Shown: positions 34,715 through 44,173 of the stretch, piece by piece
Layout of the letters: each line of letters starts with the position of its first letter
How positions within the stretch are numbered: position 1 is the first letter of the stretch
Assembly: GCA_965230065.1 (NCBI GenBank)
Contig: OZ245942.1
Location: 3,410,001 to 3,474,000 of the forward strand
Direction: 5' to 3'
From: G965230065 sp965230065
GTDB lineage: Bacteria; Bacteroidota; Bacteroidia; Cytophagales; Cyclobacteriaceae
Length of the DNA: 64,000 bases
Notes under the pieces: model-generated
What the model saw: the letters and a program-made list of their open reading frames with translations, nothing else
Told to the model about the DNA's origin: nothing
The model's database searches: none
Made by a program: the position numbers and the translations under genes

Positions 34715-35084
34715 AGACGGAAGGTTTTGGAGGGCGGGCTTCCCAGCCCGCAAACTTCGAGACTGAACTTAATTCAGCATACACGGACTAGAAGTCCGTG
34801 CTCCGAACCTAAATCTACAATAACAATAATCAATTGAGTGTATAACGAAATGGGGGTACAAAGAAAAAAAACAAAGAACGTTCTCCCCGGATGAGCGCAG
34901 CGCCCGGCGCCCGGCGAATTCCGGCCACCGTGGCGCGGGGCCTCCTGCATCGCAAGTGGGAGATGCCGGCCACCGTGGCGCGGAATAAATCCGGCAACAC
35001 GCCTTTTCTTTTTTGTTTTTAAGAATGTCCCCAATATGTTACGCACTCTAATCAATTAATCATTTACCCTAAAATCTAAACACC
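34715..35084. repeat. Repeat-rich intergenic region between tolC and adaptor genes
   Basis: It contains a hairpin ACGGAC-TAGA-AGTCCGT (about 34783-34799) and a GC-rich island at about 34885-35003. In the island CCGGCCACCGTGGCGCGG occurs twice (34921-34938 and 34966-34983), with GCGCCCGGCGCCCGGCG just before. The flanking genes are much less GC-rich. It does not look coding and may be a dispersed repeat whose RNA folds strongly. Confidence 0.6.
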
Positions 35085-36146
35085 ATGAACAAATACATAA
35101 ACTTAGGCATATTGGCCCTTTTGACTGGAATAACCCTGAATAGTTGCCAAACTTCTGAAGCGCAACAAGACGCTTTCTCGGCGCAGGTAGAAGAGAAAGT
35201 AATCCCTGTAAAAGTAGCTGAAATAACTGCTACCGATGAACCCATCACCATAGAATCCAGCGGTGTATTGGCTTCCAAAACGGAAATGAACCTTTCGTTC
35301 AAAATTGGGGGCATCGTGGCAGGAATTTATGTGGATGAAGGGCATAAAGTAAAAGCCGGACAATTGCTTGCCAAACTGAACCAGGCCGAAATTAACGCGA
35401 AAGTAAAGCAAGCCAAAACCTCTTTGGATAAAACGGCCAGGGATTTAGAACGCATAGAAAATCTTTATCAAGACAGTGTGGCTACGCTGGAGCAAAGACA
35501 AGACGCCCTCACTGCCTACGAAGTATCAAAGGCCACTTTGGAAGTAGCACTTTTTGACCAAAAACATGCCACCATTTATGCGCCTGCTAATGGCAAAATA
35601 TTACGCAAACACGTGAATGCCAACGAACTGGTATTTCCCGGTACGTCCATTCTTGAATTTGCCAGCACCAACCAGGACCATGTCATCCGGATTGGGGTAT
35701 CTGATAAAAATATCGTGCGTGTGCAGATGAACGATTCGGCCCGGGTTTCTTTTGATGCTTATCCTTCGGTAGCATTTCCTGCTTACATATCTGAAATAGC
35801 AGAAAGTGCAGATGAACGCACCGGCGTATTTGAAATTGAACTCACGGTGAAACCTGTGGGAAAGTATGTCCTTAAAAATGGATTTATCGGTAAGGTAAAA
35901 ATCTTCACTTCGCCCCAGCAAAAATACTTCAAAATCCCCATGGATGCCCTGGTAGAGGCCGACCATGACCAGGTTTCCATCTATGTAGCTGAAGAAAATA
36001 CCGCCAAAATGGAGCACGTAAAACCCCTGCAAATAGGCAACAATTACTTCACCACGCCCGCCATCGGCACAGAATCCAGCAAGACGATTATTACTTCCGG
36101 AGTGGCTTACCTGAAAGAAGGAGATAAAATCAGAGTTCAAAAATAA
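35085..36146 (+). CDS. RND efflux periplasmic adaptor (membrane fusion protein), lipoprotein
   Basis: The 353-residue protein has lipobox LNSC (Cys21) and the HlyD-like adaptor order: first strand VIPVKVAEITATDEPITIESSG, lipoyl half EMNLSFKIGGIVAGIYVDEGHKVKAGQLLAKLN, a helical hairpin (INAKVKQAKTSLDKTARDLERIENLYQDSVATLEQ), second lipoyl half ATIYAPANGKILRKHVNANE and a membrane-proximal barrel. It links the TolC-type duct and the RND pump encoded on either side. A hairpin of GGCAT/ATGCC words lies between its stop and the pump gene. Confidence 0.92.
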   Translation: MNKYINLGILALLTGITLNSCQTSEAQQDAFSAQVEEKVIPVKVAEITATDEPITIESSGVLASKTEMNLSFKIGGIVAGIYVDEGHKVKAGQLLAKLNQAEINAKVKQAKTSLDKTARDLERIENLYQDSVATLEQRQDALTAYEVSKATLEVALFDQKHATIYAPANGKILRKHVNANELVFPGTSILEFASTNQDHVIRIGVSDKNIVRVQMNDSARVSFDAYPSVAFPAYISEIAESADERTGVFEIELTVKPVGKYVLKNGFIGKVKIFTSPQQKYFKIPMDALVEADHDQVSIYVAEENTAKMEHVKPLQIGNNYFTTPAIGTESSKTIITSGVAYLKEGDKIRVQK

Positions 36147-36210
36147 GGGCATAGAGCATGTGGCAAAGGAGTAAGCGGTACGCTAATATTTTGCCCCATG
36201 CCCTTTGCAA
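36145..36210 (+). promoter_or_regulatory. Hairpin between adaptor and pump genes
   Basis: AAGGGCAT...GGCAAA (from 36145) pairs with TTTGCC..ATGCCCTTT (about 36192-36208) over some 14 bases, with about 25 bases of loop. There is no T-tract, so it may set the relative level of the pump (processing or attenuation) rather than terminate. Confidence 0.4.
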
Positions 36211-36252
36211 AAAAACATAAAACTTTAAACCCAATACTAAAAACTAATTGGC

Positions 36253-39200
36253 ATGAAACTTCCCGCATTTGCAATAAAAAATTACCAGTTCATTATCATT
36301 CTGGTAGCGTTGGTATTTTTCTACGGACTTTCTTCCTACTTCTCTATGAAGCGTTCGGAAGACCCAATGGTGAAAGGGCCCTGGTACAATATCCTTGTCA
36401 TCTATCCGGGCACAGCCCCGCAGGATATGGAAGAGCTTATCGTAGACCCCATTGAAGAGGCCATCAATGAGCTTGAAGAAATAAAGAAAATAAACACCGT
36501 GGTGGAAGAAGGGCTGGTACACATCCAGGTAGAGGGGGAATGGGGCATTGATGTAGACGATAAATTTGACGAAATTGTGGCCGAGGTCAATACCCTGAAA
36601 CCTTCCTTACCACAGGATATTTTCAAAATAGAAGTAGAAAAACAATCGCCACAGGAAGTAGCCATTTTACAACTGGCCTTAAGCTCCGAAACAGCTTCTT
36701 ACAAACGCATGCAGGAAGTGGCCGAAGCCCTGGAAGACGAGCTGGAAAAAGTATCCGGCGTGCGCACTGTAGATGTAGAGGCTTATCCTGATGAAGAAGT
36801 GCGGGTGGCGCTTGATTTCCAGAAAATGGCCAATCAGCATGTGGCGCTCAGTCAGGTCATTAACACATTGCGTGGTAATAATGCCAATTTGCCTGGTGGC
36901 AGCATAAAAGCCGGAGGCCGCGCCTTTTCCGTAGAAACCAGCGGAGGGTACAAAACCCTGGAAGAACTGGAAAAAACAGCCGTCACCGCCAGCAATGGCA
37001 AACTGGTTTACCTGAAAGACATTGCCGATGTATCTTTTGATTACGAAGACCAGCAGTACTACGGACGCTTCAATGGCAATCCATCTGTTTTCCTCTCGGT
37101 AACGCAGAAGGAGAATGTCAATATCCTGGATGTATCGGAAGCTCTGAATACGACCATTGCCCGGTTTAATGCCGAGCTGCCCGAAGGCATGAGTGTACAC
37201 AAGGTATTTGAGCAGGCTCCATCGGTGGATAAACGCATCAATGGCTTTGTGGCAAACCTGGGGCAGGGCGTGGCCCTCATCGGCTTTATTGTATTGCTGT
37301 TTTTGGGCTTGCGTTCTTCCATTGTCATCATGACGGTGATTCCTGCTACCATCATCATTGCTACCGGATTGCTCAACCTTTCCGACTTCGGTTTGCACCA
37401 GATTTCCATCGTGGGGCTGGTCATCGCTCTCGGGCTTTTGGTAGATAATGCCATTGTGGTGGTAGAAAATATCAATCGCTTTATCAAAGAAGGTTTTCCA
37501 CTCAAAGAAGCAGCGGTGAAAGGCACCCAGGAAGTGGGCACGGCCGTTGTCAGCTCTACCATCACCACCGTACTTTCTTTCATGCCCCTTGCCATCATGA
37601 ACGACAGTGTGGGGGAGTTTTTGCGGGCCATGCCCCTTGTGGTGATTTTTGCCCTGGTAATTTCTTTGCTGCTGGCGCTTACTTTCACGCCCATATTATC
37701 CGGAAGCCTGTTGAAAGCCAAAAGTGCTGCCAAAGTGCGGTGGACCGACCGGCTCATCAACCGGATGATTGGCGGGGTTTATAAAAAAGCCCTCAACTTT
37801 GGTTTGCGCAGGCCGGCCATTACCCTAACCATTGCCGTGCTTACTTTTGTGGGGGGAATCGCTTTGTTTCCGTTGGTGGGCGTAAGCCTTTTTCCGGTAG
37901 CTGACAAACCTTTGTTGCTGGTAGATATTGAAACACCCAAAGGCAGCAACCTGGACAAAACCAACGAGGCTGCAAGATATGTGGAAAGCGTAGTGGATAC
38001 GATGAATTTTGTAACCGGGTATGCGAGCAATGTGGGGCATGGCAATCCGCAGATTTACTACAACCGTTTCTCAAAAAGCTTTACCCGCAACTATGCGCAG
38101 GTGCTGGTAAATTTGGAAGAATACCGGGAGGATAAGTTTTACACCACCCTCCATCATTTGCGGGATGTTTTTAGCCAGTACCCGGAAGCCCGGATTACCA
38201 TTTCTGAACTGAAACAGGGCGTGCCCATTGAAGCCCCCATCGCCATCAAAGTTTTAGGAAAAGATTTGAATACAATCAAAACTATTGCTGCGGATGTAGA
38301 AGCCATGGTCAAAAATACCGAAGGCACCATCAACAGCTACAATCCGCTGGAAATTGATAAAACTGACATCAAAGTAGACATCAATCGGGACAAAGCTGGA
38401 TTGATTGGGTTGTCATTGTACGATATTGACCTGGCCGTGCGTACCAGTCTCACCGGGCTTTCGGTAGATGAAATGACGATGGATAATGGGGATAATTTTG
38501 ACATCGTAGTGCGCCTGCCTTTTGACAAACAACTGACGCTGGACGATTTCAATAAAATATATACCACCAATATTTCCGGGGATAAAGTGCCCCTCAACCA
38601 GGTAGCCAGCCTGCAATTTCAGCGCAGCACTTCCCAGATTGACCATTACAATACCGAAAGGACGGCCACCATCACGGCTGATATTTTAGATGGCTACAAC
38701 GTAATGGAAGTTACCCAGCTAATCCTGACCCAACTGGAAGCCTATGATTTCCCGGAAGGTTATGGTTACCATCCGGCGGGTGAGTATGAAGAGCAACAGC
38801 AGTCGTTTGGCAATACCGGGCAGAGCCTGCTCATGGCCCTGGTCGCCATCTTTGCCGTGCTGGTGATGCAGTTCCGTTCCTTCTCCCAGCCGATGATCGT
38901 ATTTTCGGCCATTCCGCTGGCTTTTACAGGCTCCATTGTAGCCTTGTTCATCACAGGCTGGACGTTCTCTTTCTTCGCTTTTGTTGGGTTTACCAGTCTG
39001 GTAGGTATTGTCATCAACACCTCCATCATCCTGATAGACTATACCAATCAGTTGCGGGAAAGCGGCATGAGCATGGTGCATGCCATCAAGAAAGCTGCCG
39101 AAACCCGCTTCAAGCCCATCGTACTCACTACACTGACCACCATTTTGGGCTTGTTGCCACTCACCCTTTCATCAGGAGATTTGTGGCCACCCTTGGGCTG

Positions 39201-39315
39201 GACTATTATTGGCGGAATGGTCTCTTCCACTTTCCTTACTTTGCTGGTTGTGCCTGTGTTGTACAAATTATTTACCAGGGAGAAGAAGAAGGAAGAGGTA
39301 ATGGTGACGGCTTAG
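36253..39315 (+). CDS. RND-family multidrug efflux pump permease
   Basis: The 1020-residue protein is a full-length AcrB/HAE1-type pump: first helix YQFIIILVALVFFYGLSSYF, porter domain, then helices with GLVIALGLLVDNAIVVVENI (the helix 4 motif with the proton-relay Asp), GTAVVSSTITTVLSFMPL, and the second half repeating the layout up to IVLTTLTTILGLLPLTLSSGD and WPPLGWTIIGGMVSSTFLTLLVVPVLY. It uses the proton gradient to export drugs, metals or other toxic compounds. Together with the TolC-type protein and adaptor it forms a three-part system, likely repressed by the TetR protein. Substrate cannot be told from sequence. Confidence 0.93.
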   Translation: MKLPAFAIKNYQFIIILVALVFFYGLSSYFSMKRSEDPMVKGPWYNILVIYPGTAPQDMEELIVDPIEEAINELEEIKKINTVVEEGLVHIQVEGEWGIDVDDKFDEIVAEVNTLKPSLPQDIFKIEVEKQSPQEVAILQLALSSETASYKRMQEVAEALEDELEKVSGVRTVDVEAYPDEEVRVALDFQKMANQHVALSQVINTLRGNNANLPGGSIKAGGRAFSVETSGGYKTLEELEKTAVTASNGKLVYLKDIADVSFDYEDQQYYGRFNGNPSVFLSVTQKENVNILDVSEALNTTIARFNAELPEGMSVHKVFEQAPSVDKRINGFVANLGQGVALIGFIVLLFLGLRSSIVIMTVIPATIIIATGLLNLSDFGLHQISIVGLVIALGLLVDNAIVVVENINRFIKEGFPLKEAAVKGTQEVGTAVVSSTITTVLSFMPLAIMNDSVGEFLRAMPLVVIFALVISLLLALTFTPILSGSLLKAKSAAKVRWTDRLINRMIGGVYKKALNFGLRRPAITLTIAVLTFVGGIALFPLVGVSLFPVADKPLLLVDIETPKGSNLDKTNEAARYVESVVDTMNFVTGYASNVGHGNPQIYYNRFSKSFTRNYAQVLVNLEEYREDKFYTTLHHLRDVFSQYPEARITISELKQGVPIEAPIAIKVLGKDLNTIKTIAADVEAMVKNTEGTINSYNPLEIDKTDIKVDINRDKAGLIGLSLYDIDLAVRTSLTGLSVDEMTMDNGDNFDIVVRLPFDKQLTLDDFNKIYTTNISGDKVPLNQVASLQFQRSTSQIDHYNTERTATITADILDGYNVMEVTQLILTQLEAYDFPEGYGYHPAGEYEEQQQSFGNTGQSLLMALVAIFAVLVMQFRSFSQPMIVFSAIPLAFTGSIVALFITGWTFSFFAFVGFTSLVGIVINTSIILIDYTNQLRESGMSMVHAIKKAAETRFKPIVLTTLTTILGLLPLTLSSGDLWPPLGWTIIGGMVSSTFLTLLVVPVLYKLFTREKKKEEVMVTA

Positions 39316-39832
39316 GAGGGGCAAAAAGTATCAATGTTTTTTAAAAAATGAAGCAGGTTGCTTTTATGAAAGTTACTTTGATCACAAAAAATAAGTTTGC
39401 CTCCGCCGACGGTCGGCAGTAGTAAAATAGAAGTAATTTGCCTCTGCCGACCGTTGGTTTGTGTGCATTTAAGGTAAGTTGTCATGATTTGGTAAAAAAT
39501 ACCTGCCCGGGCCAGTCAGCCTACTGGAACGCTTAGGTTGGCTGCCTTTTTCCCTTTTCAAAACCCACTTTTTTCGTATATTCAGCCCATAAAAGATAGG
39601 AAGTAATACCCAATAAAGAATAATGACCACCTGTAGGCAGTTTATCTGTTATGAATAGCGTGTTTTTTCCGGAATAGGGGTATAGGCGCTACTTATTATA
39701 ATAGAAATAGACGCTATGCGTCTATACATTCGTTAGACATAATTAACAAATATGAAATTTCTCTTTAATTATAACACCACCCTTAGGTAAAAAGGAAGAA
39801 AATTACGAAAACATCAAACTCGACTAATACTA
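39316..39832. other. Intergenic region before the Hachiman genes, with paired short repeats
   Basis: The word TTTGCCTCCGCCGACGG (39397-39413) recurs as TTTGCCTCTGCCGACCG (39438-39454); the first contains the palindrome GCCGACGGTCGGC. A possible weak stem (CAGCCTA / TAGGTTGGCTG) near 39517-39543 precedes a T-run and might end the efflux operon. From about 39600 the DNA becomes AT-rich, marking the likely left edge of an acquired segment. No coding sequence is seen. Confidence 0.5.
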
Positions 39833-40672
39833 GTGATAGATCAATGGATAAATAGAAATAAACGAAACCCAAATCCAAATAAATTTGAAATATATGATTT
39901 GAGTGAATCAAACCCTATTGATTCAAACATTCTCGAATACTTATCTAAGGAAACTCTTGTACAATACAGGAGTCTTAAATGGATAAAAGAAAGATACAAA
40001 ACAGAGGACAAAAGTGAGTTAATTAAATATTTATATGATTCAGTTTTCCCTTCTACTACAAATCAAATAAATAAAAATGTTAGACAGGGCGATTTTGGAG
40101 AAATTCTATCAACTCTAATAGTAGAAAAATTTCAAAATCTAAAAGTGCCGATCTCTAAGCTAAGATATAAATTCAACAAAGACAGATCTGTTTTTTGTAC
40201 AGATTTAGTTTCAATAAATCAAGGAGAGGTAATTACTGATATTAAATACTATGAGGTAAAAACAAGAATCACATATGCAAAAGACACAGCTAAAAAAGCA
40301 TATGAAGGTTTAGCTAAAGATGAAGCTAAACTAGACGAAACGATAGCTGACTTTTTAGACAGATTATACTTCGAACAGGCAGAAGTTCTTAATCAAGCAG
40401 GTAATTCTGAAGAGGCGGAAACTTTTTACAAAATTTCGAAACAATTCGGAGAAATAGTAAGAGACCCAACTAAGTTCAATCGCAGTTTTGAAATTGTTTT
40501 AATAATTGAAAAAAATGTATTCAATGAAGAAATGATAAATGAATTAAATGGAATGTCAATTCTACTCAGTCCTATTGAGGTTTCAATCTTTTTGGTTGAT
40601 AATTTAAAGCACCTAGTCTCAGATGTATATCAAGGTGCTGAGCATGAAGCTATCAAGTTTGTCTACTCTTAA
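39833..40672 (+). CDS. hamA: HamA-like nuclease of a Hachiman-type defence system (DUF1837)
   Basis: The 279-residue protein has the DUF1837 pattern: NVRQGDFGEILSTLIVEKF with Glu90, FCTDLVS with Asp124 and KYYEVKTR with Glu141 and Lys143, a D...ExK nuclease centre. The C-terminal half (FNRSFEIVLIIEKNVFNEEMINELN, SIFLVDNLKHLVSDVY) also fits. In known Hachiman systems HamA is the nuclease restrained by the HamB helicase until damaged or phage DNA is sensed. The start is a GTG at 39833; no ATG lies between it and the upstream in-frame stop. The helicase gene follows after 17 bases. Codon use is AT-rich compared with neighbours. Confidence 0.82.
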   Translation: MIDQWINRNKRNPNPNKFEIYDLSESNPIDSNILEYLSKETLVQYRSLKWIKERYKTEDKSELIKYLYDSVFPSTTNQINKNVRQGDFGEILSTLIVEKFQNLKVPISKLRYKFNKDRSVFCTDLVSINQGEVITDIKYYEVKTRITYAKDTAKKAYEGLAKDEAKLDETIADFLDRLYFEQAEVLNQAGNSEEAETFYKISKQFGEIVRDPTKFNRSFEIVLIIEKNVFNEEMINELNGMSILLSPIEVSIFLVDNLKHLVSDVYQGAEHEAIKFVYS

Positions 40673-40689
40673 TTTTAAATTTTGCCTAT

Positions 40690-42972
40690 ATGACCCGAGA
40701 AGAATATTTTAGTGAAATCGAAAGTAGCTTATCCTCTTCAATGGATGTCTATAAATTTAAGAATGATATCAAACAAATATTCGCTTGGAGAATTGGGGCT
40801 GAGTTTAATAGGACATATGATGAGTTATATGTTTGGAGAAGGGCATTATTTCTATCTACCAATGCTGCAAAACTTATTAGAGAAGACTCAGAAAATAATA
40901 TAGCTTTAAAAGCATTTAAAGTTTCTGCAGAAGCATATGAATATTTGGGAGAAATATCTGAACAGCTTGATAAACCATTTTGCAAAATATTATCAGCGTT
41001 ATGTTATGATATAGCTGGTTATCAAGCAAACGCCTTTTGCTTGCTTGTAAATTTAATAAATGAATCTAATGGAGAATTCTATAATGTTGTTCGTACAGAG
41101 GATTTCAATTCAGATTTATCTGATGAAAATTACATACTCAAACACATTCAACTTATACTCTTAAAAAAGATTCCTTTTGGATTTCAAATAAATCGGAAAT
41201 CTGAGAATCCTGAAGCTTGTGAAGATCAAATTGGAATTTCTTTATTTGATCAAGCTATCTATAATTGGTATCAACACATTTTAAGGGGTGGTTTAAATTC
41301 TTCGATTGCATATCTTCAAAATGCTTACTTATATTATTTAAACAAAGGCAATGCCTTTATATCTCATTTATTGTATTTGTTGATATGTAGATTTGATAGG
41401 TATTCTAAGAGATCTATTTGGAATAATTTATTTCCTCCTGGCTCTTCATATAGTAATATTTGGTCAAAGTATATTCGCTTACTTGCCAATGACTTTTACA
41501 AAAAATTTAAGATCAAAGATCCAGAGGATAGAAACTCCATTTTTGAATTTTGGATATCTCAGTTACAAGCTGTACAGCAAGGAGTTTTGACAAGTGACCA
41601 AAGTTTTGTTTTGCAGATGCCTACAAGTGCTGGCAAAACCTTTATAGCCGAAATAGCCATACTAAGCTCCTTAATTAATAATGAAGGGAAAAAATGTATT
41701 TATGTAGCTCCATTTAGAGCACTCACTAATGAAAAGGAAGTAGAATTATCACATAATCTTTCTAAACTTGGATACAATGTTTCTTCATTATCAGGGTCTT
41801 ATGAAATAGATGAGTATCAAAATTTCATATTAGAGTCCACAGATGTACTCATAGCTACTCCTGAAAAATTAGACCTTCTATACAGATTAGATCCTTCATA
41901 CTTTGACGCTGTTTCTGTTTTAGTGATTGACGAAGGTCATATTATCGGAAATTTAGATGAACGATCATCTTTGCTTGAATTCTTAATCATTAGGTTGAAA
42001 TCAAAAATTGAAAACCTAAAAACACTATTCATTTCAGCTGTAATGCCTATTGATGATGGAGTGAGTTTTTCAAAATGGGTAAGCAGAAATGAGGACCATA
42101 TCATTTCATCTCCGAGTTATATTGATGAAACTGAATGGCAACCTACTCGAAAAATCATTGGAAAATTTAAATGGGTAGGTGAAACTTCAAGTACGATTAC
42201 ATATAATGAAATAAATACAGAAGAGGGTTCAAATGTGGAGGCTTTTGTAACCAATTTAATTAAAGTTGATAAAATAGGTAGACGAAAATTTCCTAAAAAG
42301 GGTAATAAATCTCATGCAGCTGTTGCATTAGCTTATAAACTGAGTGACGCAGGAAATGTATTAGTATTTTGCTCAAGACCTGATTGGGCACTATCTGTCT
42401 TAAAAACCTTCTTATACTTATTTGAGTCATTGAACAAGGCAGATGAGGAGATCAAAGAAATATTCTCTGAAAATCATGAGTCCCTATCATGTTATCTTTC
42501 GATAAAATGGTTAGGTAATGAACATTTGATAACTAAATGTTTGAAAAGAAATATAGGAATCCATTATGGAGACTTACCTGAGCCTCTAAGAAAAGCCATT
42601 GAGCAAGATTATAAATCTGGGGTTATAAAAGTTCTTATCAGCACCAATACAATAGGGCAAGGGCTAAATTTCCCGATTAAGAATTTAATAATACATTCAT
42701 TAGATATAGACCCTCAAAAAGGTTTGAAGGTTGGAGTACGTGACTTTTGGAATATTATAGGAAGAGCGGGAAGAGCTGGTAAAGAGACAGAAGGACAAAT
42801 AATTTTCTTATCAATTACAAGAAGTGATGAATCAAAGTATGAGGAATATTTAAACAAAGACAATTTCGAAAAAGTTTCCAGTCTCTTTGCAATTTTAGCT
42901 AAGCTTAGGCTTAATTCAAGGTGGGTTTCCCCTAATTTAGTAGACATTCAGTTAAGCAGCAGTAGATATTGA
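40690..42972 (+). CDS. hamB: HamB-like Ski2-type helicase of a Hachiman system, C-terminus replaced by IS sequence
   Basis: The product has an N-terminal helical region and then a superfamily 2, Ski2-like core: MPTSAGKT (310-317, Walker A), KCIYVAPFRALTNEK, VLIATPEKLDLL, VIDEGH (DEGH at 414-417), SAVMP and, late, STNTIGQGLNFP and IIGRAGRAG (691 onward). HamB normally couples ATPase activity to control of HamA. The last native codon is Arg744 at 42921. The final 16 residues (WVSPNLVDIQLSSSRY) are encoded by the end of the IS element that starts at 42922. Any domain after the helicase core is therefore lost. It may be inactive or altered. It directly follows hamA. Confidence 0.8.
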   Translation: MTREEYFSEIESSLSSSMDVYKFKNDIKQIFAWRIGAEFNRTYDELYVWRRALFLSTNAAKLIREDSENNIALKAFKVSAEAYEYLGEISEQLDKPFCKILSALCYDIAGYQANAFCLLVNLINESNGEFYNVVRTEDFNSDLSDENYILKHIQLILLKKIPFGFQINRKSENPEACEDQIGISLFDQAIYNWYQHILRGGLNSSIAYLQNAYLYYLNKGNAFISHLLYLLICRFDRYSKRSIWNNLFPPGSSYSNIWSKYIRLLANDFYKKFKIKDPEDRNSIFEFWISQLQAVQQGVLTSDQSFVLQMPTSAGKTFIAEIAILSSLINNEGKKCIYVAPFRALTNEKEVELSHNLSKLGYNVSSLSGSYEIDEYQNFILESTDVLIATPEKLDLLYRLDPSYFDAVSVLVIDEGHIIGNLDERSSLLEFLIIRLKSKIENLKTLFISAVMPIDDGVSFSKWVSRNEDHIISSPSYIDETEWQPTRKIIGKFKWVGETSSTITYNEINTEEGSNVEAFVTNLIKVDKIGRRKFPKKGNKSHAAVALAYKLSDAGNVLVFCSRPDWALSVLKTFLYLFESLNKADEEIKEIFSENHESLSCYLSIKWLGNEHLITKCLKRNIGIHYGDLPEPLRKAIEQDYKSGVIKVLISTNTIGQGLNFPIKNLIIHSLDIDPQKGLKVGVRDFWNIIGRAGRAGKETEGQIIFLSITRSDESKYEEYLNKDNFEKVSSLFAILAKLRLNSRWVSPNLVDIQLSSSRY

Positions 42973-43779
42973 TTTTTTCCACTGATGCTCATATTCTATC
43001 GGACTCATATATTCAATTGCAGAATGTTTCCTCTTTCGGTTATACCATACCTCAATATACTCGAAGATATCTTGTTTAGCCTCAGTATGGCTCGAGTAAT
43101 TTCTACGGTAAACCAACTCCCGTTTCAAAGTGGCAAAGTAACTCTCTGTTGGGGCATTATCGTAACAGTTTCCTCTACGGCTCATGCTACACCTTATTCC
43201 CTTTTGTTCAAGAATCCGTTGGTAGTCATAGCTCGCATATTGGCTTCCTCTATCGCTGTGATGTATCAATCCTTTCACTGGATTTCGTACCATGATTGCC
43301 ATCCGCAATGCCGTTATGACCAGCGTTCGCTCTAAAGTGGACGCCATAGACCAGCCGATAATACGTCGAGAAAACAAATCAAGTACAATAGCCAAGTACA
43401 GCCAACCTTCTTTTGTCCAGATATACGTAATATCAGTGGTCCATACCGCATCAGGTCTGCTTGCTTCAAATTGCTGATCTAGTAGATTAGGGGCTACAGG
43501 AAGATGATGATTTGAGTCTGTCGTCTTGGTAAACTTCCTTTTCTTTTCCACCGCAATACCATTGAGCCGCATTAAGCGGGCAATGCGGTTCTTACCACAT
43601 ACTACTCCCATAGTTTGTAATTCAGCATGTACCCTGGGACTACCGTAGCTTTGACGACTTTGCTGATGTATATCTCTGATCTGTTCCACTAATTGTCTGT
43701 TTTCTCGGCTACGATTGCTCTCAGGTCGTGTTAACCATGCGTAATAACCACTCCTTGAAATTTGTAGTACTCTGCACAT
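42952..43779 (-). CDS. IS3-family transposase OrfB (DDE integrase)
   Basis: The 275-residue frame contains an HTH_21 segment (QSYGSPRVHAELQTMG) and the complete rve catalytic triad: Asp in WTTDITYIW, Asp in IHHSDRGSQYASYDY, and Glu in NAPTESYFATLKREL. The ATG at 43779 is internal to the functional protein: in the same frame, upstream codons read SPTLRYQFVQEYDGCFSITA directly into MCRVLQISRSGYYAW. It is therefore made as an OrfAB fusion by a -1 shift at the A6 run. It appears intact, so the element may still be active. Confidence 0.93.
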   Translation of the reverse strand: MCRVLQISRSGYYAWLTRPESNRSRENRQLVEQIRDIHQQSRQSYGSPRVHAELQTMGVVCGKNRIARLMRLNGIAVEKKRKFTKTTDSNHHLPVAPNLLDQQFEASRPDAVWTTDITYIWTKEGWLYLAIVLDLFSRRIIGWSMASTLERTLVITALRMAIMVRNPVKGLIHHSDRGSQYASYDYQRILEQKGIRCSMSRRGNCYDNAPTESYFATLKRELVYRRNYSSHTEAKQDIFEYIEVWYNRKRKHSAIEYMSPIEYEHQWKKSISTAA

Positions 43780-43826
43780 AGCAGTAATGGAAAAACACCC
43801 ATCATATTCTTGAACAAATTGGTATC

Positions 43827-44108
43827 TTAGCGTGGGTGAATACTGAAGATACCAACCGCCTTTTTTAGTATCTCCACCTCCTCTTGAAGACGTCTGTTCT
43901 CTCTCTTCAATTGAGTCATTTCCTCATCCCGAGGGTTTTTACCCGAAAACGCTTTCTTTCCCTCTTCTTGTAATTCCAGTTTCCAGCGGCGTAACATACT
44001 CATGTGAATTCCTAGATCACGAGCTACTTGGCTCTTACTACCATTACTCTCTGAGAGGCGAACTGCCTCCTCTTTAAATTCTTTGGTATACTTTCTTCTA
44101 GTTCTCAT
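43827..44108 (-). CDS. IS3-family transposase OrfA (helix-turn-helix)
   Basis: From ATG 44108 the 93-residue protein reads MRTRRKYTKEFKEEAVRLSE, then SKSQVARDLGIHMSMLRRW, a Tnp_1-type helix-turn-helix, and a leucine-zipper-like tail (MTQLKRENRRLQEEVEILKK). An upstream in-frame GTG at 44117 is possible. It binds the IS ends and regulates transposition; its last codons overlap the frameshift site that leads to OrfB. Confidence 0.92.
   Translation of the reverse strand: MRTRRKYTKEFKEEAVRLSESNGSKSQVARDLGIHMSMLRRWKLELQEEGKKAFSGKNPRDEEMTQLKRENRRLQEEVEILKKAVGIFSIHPR
43859..43868 (-). promoter_or_regulatory. Programmed -1 frameshift site of the IS3 element
   Basis: On the minus strand CTAAAAAAGG gives an A6-G slippery run within the EILKK codons of OrfA. 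A -1 slip continues as KKGGWYLQYSPTLRYQF into OrfB. Position and type match the known A6/A7 slippery sites of IS3-family elements. Confidence 0.8.
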
Positions 44109-44173
44109 ATTTGACACTGATTTGGTTACTAATTTACTCTTTTTTCAGTGTCTACTTTAACGGGGGAAGACCA

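Larger units (their letters stand above)
42922..44173 (-). mobile_element. IS3-family insertion sequence
   Basis: The element is about 1252 bp. Its ends are TGGGTTTCCCC at 42922 and, read from the other side, TGGTCTTCCCC at 44173; the match continues inward to AGTAGACA. It starts with TG and ends with CA, as IS3-family elements do. It carries two overlapping-frame genes on the minus strand. The flanking bases (AGG on the left, ACA on the right) are not a target duplication, and the genes on either side are unrelated, so it probably marks a recombination junction. Ends inferred by aligning the two termini by eye. Confidence 0.8.

Noticed and set aside
36679..37760. Long minus-strand frames opposite the RND pump
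   Set aside because: They are antisense shadows of a conserved gene and carry no domains.
39400..39455. Paired TTTGCCTC-GCCGAC words as an attachment site for the Hachiman segment
   Set aside because: The two words lie next to each other on one side only; no matching copy was found at the other end of the segment.
42936..44159. TTTA on both sides of an inner IS boundary (42940-44155) as a target duplication
   Set aside because: Terminal similarity continues outward through CCCC to TGGG/TGGT, the usual TG end of IS3 elements, so the TTTA words lie inside the element and are coincidental.
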